A stretch of DNA of 12,229 nucleotides from an uncultured Salinimicrobium sp. (GTDB lineage: Bacteria; Bacteroidota; Bacteroidia; Flavobacteriales; Flavobacteriaceae). The stretch lies in the NCBI GenBank assembly GCA_946887025.1, contig CAMPJY010000077.1:1-12229 (forward strand). The letters are read 5' to 3'. Under the pieces are notes generated by a model that ran no database searches, was not told where the DNA came from, and saw only the letters and a list, made by a program, of their open reading frames with translations. The translations under genes and the position numbers were made by a program. This document shows, piece after piece, positions 1 through 5,761 of this stretch (within the stretch, counting starts at the first letter, position 1; each line of letters starts with the position of its first letter).

Positions 1-1
1 G

Positions 2-116
2 TATAAACTCTTTAAATCAAGTTTAGGGCTAACAAGCTGATCGAGTATCCGCTCTAAGACGGCCCGCTCTTACAACTTAAACTCACCCTCTTTAAAGAAT
101 TAGTGTTGAGTTTATC
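2..116 (-). ncRNA. ssrS: 6S-like regulatory RNA (flavobacterial 6S type)
   Basis: No reading frame fits this stretch, but it folds into a long interrupted hairpin on the minus strand. On plus coordinates, 3-10 (ATAAACTC) is the exact reverse complement of 108-115. TTTAAA at 11-16 pairs with 91-96, and AGTTTA at 20-25 pairs with TAAACT at 78-83. Between these arms lies a GC-richer central part with a small hairpin, TAAGA at 55-59 against TCTTA at 68-72. A closing stem, an unpaired centre and a length near 115 nt fit 6S RNA, which mimics an open promoter and binds RNA polymerase holoenzyme. Location just downstream of zapA is the recurrent position of 6S genes in flavobacteria and many other bacteria. 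The family call rests on fold and context from memory, with no covariance search. The exact ends are uncertain by a few bases, and the 3' end lies at the window edge. Confidence 0.72.
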
Positions 117-170
117 AAAAAAATTAACTAATACAGGCAGTAACCTTTATTTCTCTTTCAGGAACAACAA

Positions 171-461
171 TTAAGCCAGGTGTTTCTGCAGCAGGTCGTT
201 GAGACTTTTCAACTTGTCTTCTGCCAAAAGCACTTCACTATGGTTGTCGATCGTTTTCTGCTCAGTCTGGGCTGCAAATTGCAAGGCGCACATGGCCAAA
301 ACATCCTGCTTATCCCTAACGGCATAATTTTGTTCAAATTGCTTAATCATGGCCTCGATTTGCTTGGCGGCTTTACGAAGACCCTCCTCCTGTTCAGGAG
401 CTATGGTCATCGGGTACACCCTGTCGGCTATCGTTACCTTTATTTTAAGCTTATTTGACAT
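171..461 (-). CDS. zapA: Cell division protein ZapA
   Basis: A 96-residue protein of ZapA size and layout. ZapA binds FtsZ in the cytoplasm and bundles protofilaments to stabilise the Z-ring. Residues 4-20 form the N-terminal beta part (KLKIKVTIADRVYPMTI), typical of the family. A helix around 24-47 follows, then the conserved-looking segment near 50-64 (DKQDVLAMCALQFA), and a charged C-terminal coiled-coil helix from about 66 to 96 that would drive dimer and tetramer formation. The ATG at 461 lies 9 bp after the stop of the upstream coiled-coil gene, so the two are almost certainly one transcript. The structured RNA downstream begins about 55 bp after the stop. No Shine-Dalgarno sequence is evident, as is normal for Bacteroidota. 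The family call is firm, although ZapA sequences are short and divergent. Confidence 0.9.
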   Translation of the reverse strand: MSNKLKIKVTIADRVYPMTIAPEQEEGLRKAAKQIEAMIKQFEQNYAVRDKQDVLAMCALQFAAQTEQKTIDNHSEVLLAEDKLKSLNDLLQKHLA

Positions 462-470
462 AGTCTTTCT

Positions 471-761
471 TTATTCGGAAAGCTGAACGATACACTGATC
501 AATTTCCCTTATCAAACTGTTTATCCGCAGCTTGGTTTCTTTTTTAAAGTCATTACTGCCCAGCAATGCATTGGCAGCTTTTAGAGTCTGGATCTTACTT
601 TCAGAAGCCACTAAAGCTTCCTGTAATTCCCGGTTATCAACCTGGATACTGTTAAAATCCTTAAGTAAAACTGCATGATCCTGCTCCAGACGCTTGTACT
701 TCTGAAGCAATTCCCCCAGTTTATTCTCAAGACTATCAACTAGTTCGGTTAAATTACTCAT
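471..761 (-). CDS. Small coiled-coil protein upstream of zapA
   Basis: A 96-residue soluble protein with no signal peptide or membrane segment. Residues 3-64 show a heptad-like pattern of leucine and other hydrophobic residues among charged ones (LTELVDSLENKLGELLQKY and onward), so a long coiled coil is expected. A shorter C-terminal helix, about 75-94, contains INSLIREIDQCIVQL and looks like the family-specific part. Small coiled-coil proteins immediately before zapA are common in Bacteroidota and are normally left as hypothetical. Its partner gene starts 9 bp downstream, and a strong promoter lies just upstream at 789-818. I infer a role at the division site, perhaps comparable to ZapB, which is also a small coiled coil that works with ZapA. 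I see no sequence homology to ZapB and do not claim it. Confidence 0.8.
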   Translation of the reverse strand: MSNLTELVDSLENKLGELLQKYKRLEQDHAVLLKDFNSIQVDNRELQEALVASESKIQTLKAANALLGSNDFKKETKLRINSLIREIDQCIVQLSE

Positions 762-788
762 TAAAGCTCTTCGTGCTGCTTATTCTTA

Positions 789-818
789 CAAAGTTAACAT
801 ACGGATTTTAATATCCAA
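789..818 (-). promoter_or_regulatory. Promoter for the coiled-coil gene, zapA and 6S-like RNA
   Basis: Read on the minus strand, TTG (818-816) is followed by 19 bp and then TAACTTTG (796-789). This is an exact match to the Bacteroidota primary sigma consensus, a TTG near -33 and TAnnTTTG near -7, at the preferred spacing. Transcription would start at about 785-782, giving a leader of roughly 20-25 nt before the ATG at 761. The rest of the divergent 762-943 spacer is AT-rich, and I see no equally good promoter there for the rightward peptidase gene. Confidence 0.75.
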
Positions 819-943
819 TTTCTTTTGAAGCTAATTTTAGGCCCACCCGGATAAAAATTATAAAAGTCTCAACAATAAGGGTTTATTTTTTGCGCTTATA
901 ATTAATACCTTTACGCACCTACAACAAAAAAGTTGCCCTGCTT

Positions 944-2632
944 ATGAAGACTACCCTTGCCCTGATTTTTCTTTTGATCTTCACCCAAGGTTTCGCCCAA
1001 AATGGAAATACTGAAAAATACTTCGGAAATCCACTTGAGATCCCGATCATTTTATCAGGAACATTTGCGGAATTGAGAACAAATCATTTTCATGGCGGCC
1101 TGGATATCAAGACTGAGCAGCGGGAAGGTCTGACCGTAGTGGCCGCCGCCGAGGGGTATATCAGCCGCATAAGTGTTTCCCCCTATGGGTATGGCAAAGC
1201 GCTTTACATTCAGCATCCTAATGGCTATACTACTGTCTACGGGCATTTGAGCAAATTTGCACCTGATATAGATGCTTTCATAAAAAAGCTTCAGTATGAG
1301 CAGGAAACCTATAGTATCGATATCAATCCTAAAGAGAATGAATTAAAGGTTGAAAAAGGAGATGTGATCGCCCTTAGCGGAAATACCGGGGGAAGCGGGG
1401 GACCTCACCTTCATTTTGAGATCAGGGATTCTGCAGAGCGACCAATGAACCCGCTGATGTTTGGATATGAAGTCCCCGACTCCAGAAAACCAAAGGTGAG
1501 CTCTCTTTTCGCGTATCCGTTGGGTGAGGAAGCCCATGTAAACAATTCAGGAAAGCGGCAAAAACTCCCCCTGATACTTCAGAAGGACGGTTCCTATCTG
1601 ACTCCCAGCATTGAAGCCTGTGGCGAAATTGGTTTCGGAGTATCCACAGTGGATCAGCTTGACATGGCACCCAACAATAATGGAGTTTACAGAATTGAAT
1701 CCAGCCTTAACGGAGATGAGATCTTTCAGGCAAATTTTGAGATCTTCTCTTTTGAGGAATCCAGGCGGCTCAACCAGCTTATAGATTATGGATATTACAA
1801 AGAACATTGGGATAAGGTCCAGAAACTTTTTGTGGAGCCGGGAAACCATCTGAGTATTTACAGCAACCTGGTGAACAGGGGTTATGTTAATGTGCAGGAC
1901 AGCCTTTCGTACAGTTATACTATTAAAATAACAGATTTTGCCGGAAACGAGCGGATTATCAGGGTTCCCATAGAAGGTAAGATGAGCGAGACTCCCATTG
2001 TAAAAGCGGAGGATTCCACTGACTATTTTGTTGAGGCAGCCGAGGCAAGCCTATTCGAGGAAAATGGCATTGACATCTATATCCCTGAAAACAGCCTTTA
2101 CGAGGATACCTATCTGGATATTGCTTTTGAAAATGAAAAGGTAAAGGTACACGAAGACATCATCCCCCTCCATTCCTATATCACCATCGGATTCGATGTC
2201 AGTAAATACAAGCCGGAGGACAGGGAACAGATGTTCATCGCAAAACTGAACTCTTCAGGGAGACCTTACTATTCCCCAACTCAGAAAGAGGGAGACAGGT
2301 TCTTCACAGAAGTCAGGAATTTCGGCACCTTTACCCTGGGTCGGGATGTGAAAGCGCCACGGGTAGTGCCGGTCAACTTTAAAAATGGACAATGGATCAG
2401 CTCCAATAAGGACCTTAAGCTGAAGATCTGGGATGATCTTTCAGGGATCGACAGCTTTAAAGCGACTGTCAACGGAAAATTCATCCTGATGGAATATGAA
2501 TATAAGGAAAGCCTTTTGACTCACCATTTCAGCGATGGCGTGGTTACAGATACGGAAAACCATCTTCAGGTCACGGTGAAAGATAATGTAGGGAACACCA
2601 CCGTCTATGAGGCTACCTTTTTCAGGAAATAA
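944..2632 (+). CDS. M23 family metallopeptidase (LytM/peptidoglycan DD-endopeptidase type)
   Basis: A 562-residue exported zinc peptidase expected to cleave peptidoglycan cross-links in the periplasm. Residues 1-19 are a signal peptide (short basic N-terminus, hydrophobic LALIFLLIF core, predicted cleavage after FAQ). The M23 domain spans about 30-175 and has all the usual motifs: H50 and D54 in HGGLD (zinc ligands), YGHLS at 99-103 with H101, and HLHFE with H155 and H157 (catalytic His and zinc ligand). The rest, about 180-562, is beta-rich and unassigned. It contains two Ig-like-looking stretches, near 325-345 (KITDFAGNERIIR) and 540-560 (VTVKDNVGNTTVYEATF). The catalytic domain is N-terminal, unlike many LytM proteins where it is C-terminal. 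It is divergently arranged with the zapA block, a pairing I recognise from other flavobacteria. It could be an active hydrolase or one with an activator role. The intact motifs favour activity. Confidence 0.9.
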   Translation: MKTTLALIFLLIFTQGFAQNGNTEKYFGNPLEIPIILSGTFAELRTNHFHGGLDIKTEQREGLTVVAAAEGYISRISVSPYGYGKALYIQHPNGYTTVYGHLSKFAPDIDAFIKKLQYEQETYSIDINPKENELKVEKGDVIALSGNTGGSGGPHLHFEIRDSAERPMNPLMFGYEVPDSRKPKVSSLFAYPLGEEAHVNNSGKRQKLPLILQKDGSYLTPSIEACGEIGFGVSTVDQLDMAPNNNGVYRIESSLNGDEIFQANFEIFSFEESRRLNQLIDYGYYKEHWDKVQKLFVEPGNHLSIYSNLVNRGYVNVQDSLSYSYTIKITDFAGNERIIRVPIEGKMSETPIVKAEDSTDYFVEAAEASLFEENGIDIYIPENSLYEDTYLDIAFENEKVKVHEDIIPLHSYITIGFDVSKYKPEDREQMFIAKLNSSGRPYYSPTQKEGDRFFTEVRNFGTFTLGRDVKAPRVVPVNFKNGQWISSNKDLKLKIWDDLSGIDSFKATVNGKFILMEYEYKESLLTHHFSDGVVTDTENHLQVTVKDNVGNTTVYEATFFRK

Positions 2633-2655
2633 GGCTATTTAGATAAGTTTTAAGC

Positions 2656-3804
2656 CTATTTCTGGATAAACTCCTGCAGGACATCCACCACATAATCTAT
2701 TTCCTCCCTGGAATTAAAAATGGAGAAAGAAAAGCGCAGGGAAGGCTTTTTAAGGTCTTCTTCTGAAAGGAAGGCACTGAGCACATGCGAACCTTTATCG
2801 CTTCCGCTTTGGCAGGCACTTCCCTTGGAACATGCTATGCCGTGTAGATCGAGCTGAAAAAGCAGCAGGACCGCCTTTTCTGCTGAAACCGGAAGACACA
2901 CGTTTATTAGGGTATAGGTACTGTTTTCAGGATCACCGCAGGCTCCATTGAATTTCACTCCCGGGACCTGTTCCTGAAGTTTTTCTATAAAGTATGTTTT
3001 GAGAGAGGACACATATTCCCGCTCTTTCACCAGATTCTCATAAGACAGTTTAATGGCTTCTTCCAGCCCCACTATATTGTGGACAGATTCAGTGCCCGCA
3101 CGGAGCCCTCGCTCCTGCTCTCCCCCGAAGATCAGCGGCTGCAAACCTGTATTCTTGCGTATAAAGGCAAATCCCACTCCCTTTGGCCCGTGAAATTTAT
3201 GAGCGCTGACGGCGGTGAAATCAACAGGGACCTCAGAAAGATCCATTTCAAAATGTCCTACGGACTGGACAGTATCGGAGTGAAAAAGCGCAGCATAGGT
3301 TCTGCAAAGCTCTCCCACCTTCTTTATATCCAGAAGATTCCCCACCTCATTATTCACGTGCATCAGGCTCACCAGCGTCTTATCCTCCGAGTTCCCAAGG
3401 AGCTCTTCCAGCTGCTGAAGGTCCACTTGCCCGCACTCATCCAGCTTCACATAATCGATTCTGGTGCCGTAATTCTCCTGAAGCTGTTCCACAGTATGTA
3501 AGACGGCGTGATGTTCAATCCTGGAGGTGATGATCCGCTTTACCCCCAGATCCCGCACGGCAGAGTTCAGTATCAGGTTGTCAGCTTCAGTCCCACCTGA
3601 GGTGAAAACTATTTCAGAAGCTGCCACCTTCAGTTGTTTGGCAACAGTCTTTCTGGCCTGTTCTATTAAAGACTTGGCCGAACGCCCGAAAGTATGTGTG
3701 GAAGAAGGATTCCCGTAGTTTTCCTTCATCACCTGCAGCATTTTCGTTACTACTTCCTCCCGCATGGGGGTTGTGGCAGCATTATCTAAATAGACTTTTT
3801 TCAT
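2656..3804 (-). CDS. Cysteine desulfurase (IscS/NifS-like, PLP-dependent)
   Basis: A cytoplasmic fold-type I PLP enzyme that removes sulfur from L-cysteine as a protein persulfide for Fe-S cluster, tRNA thiolation or cofactor synthesis. Using the ATG at 3804 it has 382 residues, normal for the family. Visible motifs are YLDNAATTP (5-13), NPSSTH (32-37), the SGGTEADN cofactor loop (69-76), EHHA with H99 stacking on PLP, HSDTVQS (175-181), SAHKFHGPKG with the Schiff-base lysine K203, and RAGTES (235-240). The active-site cysteine is C331 in GSACQSGS. A TTG nine bases upstream could extend the frame by three codons, but the promoter -7 box ends 6 bp before the ATG, so I chose the ATG. There are no isc or suf genes next to it, so the sulfur acceptor cannot be read from context. 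The stop lies 23 bp from the converging peptidase stop. Confidence 0.93.
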   Translation of the reverse strand: MKKVYLDNAATTPMREEVVTKMLQVMKENYGNPSSTHTFGRSAKSLIEQARKTVAKQLKVAASEIVFTSGGTEADNLILNSAVRDLGVKRIITSRIEHHAVLHTVEQLQENYGTRIDYVKLDECGQVDLQQLEELLGNSEDKTLVSLMHVNNEVGNLLDIKKVGELCRTYAALFHSDTVQSVGHFEMDLSEVPVDFTAVSAHKFHGPKGVGFAFIRKNTGLQPLIFGGEQERGLRAGTESVHNIVGLEEAIKLSYENLVKEREYVSSLKTYFIEKLQEQVPGVKFNGACGDPENSTYTLINVCLPVSAEKAVLLLFQLDLHGIACSKGSACQSGSDKGSHVLSAFLSEEDLKKPSLRFSFSIFNSREEIDYVVDVLQEFIQK

Positions 3805-3810
3805 GGTCCG

Positions 3811-3840
3811 CAAATTTAGGGGAATTAAAATTATTTGGAA
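3811..3840 (-). promoter_or_regulatory. Promoter of the cysteine desulfurase gene, near-leaderless
   Basis: On the minus strand TAAATTTG (3818-3811) matches the TAnnTTTG -7 consensus exactly. Exactly 19 bp upstream is TTC, one base off the TTG of the -33 element. Only six bases separate the G of the -7 box from the ATG at 3804, so the predicted transcript begins at or within a few bases of the start codon. Confidence 0.6.
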
Positions 3841-3868
3841 GAAGACTGGCTATAAATTCTTAATTTTG
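3835..3868 (+). promoter_or_regulatory. Promoter of the TSP3-like lipoprotein gene
   Basis: TAATTTTG at 3861-3868 matches TAnnTTTG exactly. A TTTG ending at 3837 could be the -33 element, but the 23 bp spacing is longer than the usual 19-20. The leader would be about 12 nt before the ATG at 3884. This promoter overlaps the divergent desulfurase promoter in a 79 bp spacer, so the two could compete. Confidence 0.5.
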
Positions 3869-3883
3869 CTCAAAACCCTTGAA

Positions 3884-4891
3884 ATGAAAAAGTTCCTCCC
3901 TTTTGTCCTTGCAGCCGTTTTGATGACTTCCTGTGATGATGGAGATTTGATTGTCACAGAGTTTGCTTTCGAAAACCAGCAGCTGCAACACTGCGGCACG
4001 GGTGACGTCCAGGTGCTTTACAATGTTAACAATGACCAGATCAATGAGTCCATCGCCTTAATTTTTAATATGGACGAGGAGGAGTTTATCAATCTGGAAA
4101 CCCCTGTGGAAATCGACCTTGGAGAATCTGCCAGGATAGTATACAGGACCTTTGATGCAGAGGTTGACGATTACTACTGCTCTGAAATCCCTCCCGCAAC
4201 CCCGGTTGTTGTAACGGAATACCGCAGCACTTCAGGAGGAACTGTAACCATTACTCCCCAGCTGCGGAATGTGGATGATCACGACGGGGATGGGGTTCCT
4301 ACTTCCCTGGAAAAGGGAGATGCCGAAACTGATTTCCCCGACACCGATGGCGATGAAATCCCGGATTATCTGGATATAGACGATGATAACGATAATGTAA
4401 GAACTTCTGAAGAAATAAATGACGAAGAAGACAATTCCTTAGACCGTTATTTCGACACCGATGCAGATGGCACCCCGGATTACCTGGATGAGGATGATGA
4501 CGGAGACGAAACTATTACCAGGTATGAAGATCTGGATGAGAATGGAAATCCCGGCAATGACAAAAATGACGAGGGAATTCCAAATTACCTCAATCCGGAT
4601 ATTGTCGATCCCTTTCCGGTGGATACTTTTTTGAAAAACACTATTTCTGAAAGCTACAGACTGGAAGTCGCGGTATCCAATTTGACCTTACAGAACCAGA
4701 CGGGGGATGGGGAAGAAATAACCATGCTGAATTATATTCTTGGATACTTTGACACCCCCTCCAGAAGCATCACTTTACCTGAAGAAGAGGAAGGCAATGA
4801 AGAGGAGGAAAATGAAACTGAGGAGAATACAGATGGAGAAAATACTGACGGGGAAAATTCGGATGGCGAAACCTCTGCTACTCGCTACTAA
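3884..4891 (+). CDS. Surface-type lipoprotein with acidic TSP3-like repeats
   Basis: I choose the ATG at 3884, which gives 335 residues starting MKKFLPFVLAAVLMTSC, a lipoprotein signal with lipidated C17. The frame is open 27 codons further upstream, but that would run through the promoter and bury the signal peptide. C17 is followed by DDGD, an acidic stretch of the kind that sends Bacteroidota lipoproteins to the cell surface. Residues 20-128 are beta-like and unassigned. About 131-240 contains aspartate-rich calcium-binding-like repeats resembling thrombospondin type 3: DDHDGDGVP, then two good copies of DTDxDxxPDYLDxDDDxD (153-169 and 191-207), then a worn copy near 218-236. The tail from about 299 is almost all Glu, Asp, Asn and Gly, including three GENTDG-like units. 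I infer calcium-dependent rigidity and surface display. Substrate or partner is unknown. Its stop overlaps the stop of the converging Smr gene. Confidence 0.8.
   Translation: MKKFLPFVLAAVLMTSCDDGDLIVTEFAFENQQLQHCGTGDVQVLYNVNNDQINESIALIFNMDEEEFINLETPVEIDLGESARIVYRTFDAEVDDYYCSEIPPATPVVVTEYRSTSGGTVTITPQLRNVDDHDGDGVPTSLEKGDAETDFPDTDGDEIPDYLDIDDDNDNVRTSEEINDEEDNSLDRYFDTDADGTPDYLDEDDDGDETITRYEDLDENGNPGNDKNDEGIPNYLNPDIVDPFPVDTFLKNTISESYRLEVAVSNLTLQNQTGDGEEITMLNYILGYFDTPSRSITLPEEEEGNEEEENETEENTDGENTDGENSDGETSATRY
4823..4867 (+). repeat. Three 15-bp in-frame tandem repeats in the lipoprotein tail
   Basis: Three consecutive 15-base units encode E-N-T/S-D-G. They begin GAGAATACAGATGGA, then GAAAATACTGACGGG, then GAAAATTCGGATGGC. 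The protein unit is better kept than the DNA, since several third positions differ, so this is an older duplication under protein-level constraint rather than a fresh slippage tract. Copy number may vary between strains. Confidence 0.75.
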
Positions 4892-5433
4892 GCATTCTGA
4901 AGTATATAAACCTCGGTAGCTCCCAAACCGTATTTACTGTAATCGGCATCATAAAATTTGATGTTGTCGTACCTGCCGAACATAAAATCCAGTTCGGCTT
5001 TTAACACCCCTTCCCCCACTCCATGGATAAATACAATTTTCTGAATCCGCTTCTGCATTGCGAATTCCAGTTGCCGCTTGGCGGTTTCCATCTGCAGGTT
5101 TAGGATCTCAAAGGATGTCATCCCCTTATAGGAAGGCACAAGCTTATCAATGTGAAGGTCGATTTCCATTGGCGGCGCATTCCGCTCCTTTGGTTTCACC
5201 CGTTGCGATTTTTTCTTTTTGAAGCTTTCCTTTTCCTTTATCACCTCAGAAATCGGAATATAGTTATCGCGGAAAGTTATCTGACTGGATTCTATTTTTA
5301 CAAGTTCCCTTTCCTCGAACTCCAGAAGAAAACCTTCACTGGTCTCAATTCTGATGGTTCCCTGGTGGCTGGAGATCACTCTCCCTTCCAGTTTGTCATC
5401 AAGGACTGCTACTTTATCGCCGGGCTGCAACAT
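4888..5433 (-). CDS. Smr-domain protein (DUF2027/Smr, MutS2-like C-terminus)
   Basis: A 181-residue cytoplasmic protein. Residues 1-50 look like a small beta-barrel with a KOW/Tudor feel (LQPGDKVAVLDDKLEGRVI). A lysine-rich linker follows at about 66-85 (KEKESFKKKKSQRVKPKER). The C-terminal Smr domain, 88-179, shows its hallmarks: IDLHIDKL (91-98, equivalent to the LDLHG motif), HGVGEG (137-142) and GLGATEVYI (169-177). Smr domains bind and in several cases nick nucleic acid, and in MutS2 act at collided ribosomes or recombination intermediates. There is no MutS ATPase part here, so annotation as mismatch repair MutS would be misleading. The beta-barrel plus basic linker suggests RNA or DNA binding, which is inference. 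It follows the small membrane protein by 12 bp and is probably its operon partner. The stop overlaps the lipoprotein stop by a few bases. Confidence 0.85.
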   Translation of the reverse strand: MLQPGDKVAVLDDKLEGRVISSHQGTIRIETSEGFLLEFEERELVKIESSQITFRDNYIPISEVIKEKESFKKKKSQRVKPKERNAPPMEIDLHIDKLVPSYKGMTSFEILNLQMETAKRQLEFAMQKRIQKIVFIHGVGEGVLKAELDFMFGRYDNIKFYDADYSKYGLGATEVYILQNA

Positions 5434-5445
5434 GCTGCTTTTTCT

Positions 5446-5676
5446 TTATTTGCGTTCCTCATTTTCCATCTCCTCCTCGTCCTCGCCTCTGTTCTTATGA
5501 TCATCCTTGGTATAGGACCAGTGATTGGTGGCGCGGAATAATCCAAACATCAGGATCACGAGTCCGAGGATCAACAGATAGGGATTTTCCTCTTCCCCCA
5601 AAATCTGGAATATAAGGAGGATCCCTCCTATCAGGATTAGTATGGAATTTATCAGTTGAGAACGATCTTTATTCAT
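5446..5676 (-). CDS. Small two-helix inner-membrane protein
   Basis: A 76-residue protein of unknown function. Residues 8-26 and 32-48 are strongly hydrophobic helices (INSILILIGGILLIFQIL and PYLLILGLVILMFGLF) joined by a short acidic turn, GEEEN. The C-terminal 25 residues are hydrophilic and highly charged, ending in an acidic EDEEEMENEE run. This is a helical hairpin membrane protein with a charged tail, and by the positive-inside rule both termini are probably cytoplasmic. It lies 12 bp before the Smr gene and is likely cotranscribed with it. I recognise no named family beyond generic small flavobacterial membrane proteins. Confidence 0.75.
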   Translation of the reverse strand: MNKDRSQLINSILILIGGILLIFQILGEEENPYLLILGLVILMFGLFRATNHWSYTKDDHKNRGEDEEEMENEERK

Positions 5677-5761
5677 AAGCTTTTAATCTTCAGTAAATTA
5701 ATTTCACAGGATGCAGGTTTTGCAATAAAATATTTTATAAATTTAAACAAAGCGTGACGGC

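Noticed and set aside
180..458. 92-codon frame opposite zapA
   Set aside because: It mirrors zapA almost exactly and has no independent support.
890..913. Possible promoter for the M23 gene (TTG 890-892, TACCTTTA 906-913)
   Set aside because: The -7 box lacks its final G and the spacing is only 13 bp, too short for the Bacteroidota consensus.
2632..2657. Small inverted repeat between the M23 and desulfurase stops
   Set aside because: Only five pairs (AGGCT/AGCCT) with a loop of 16 bases and no T-tract, so too weak to call a terminator.
3803..3883. Upstream extension of the lipoprotein gene by 27 codons
   Set aside because: It would cross the promoter and place the lipoprotein signal in the middle of the protein. 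The ATG at 3884 gives a proper signal peptide.
5720..5745. Possible promoter for the T9SS-type gene (TTG then TAAATTTA)
   Set aside because: The -7 box ends in A rather than G and the spacer is 15 bp in a very AT-rich stretch, so it is not distinguishable from chance.
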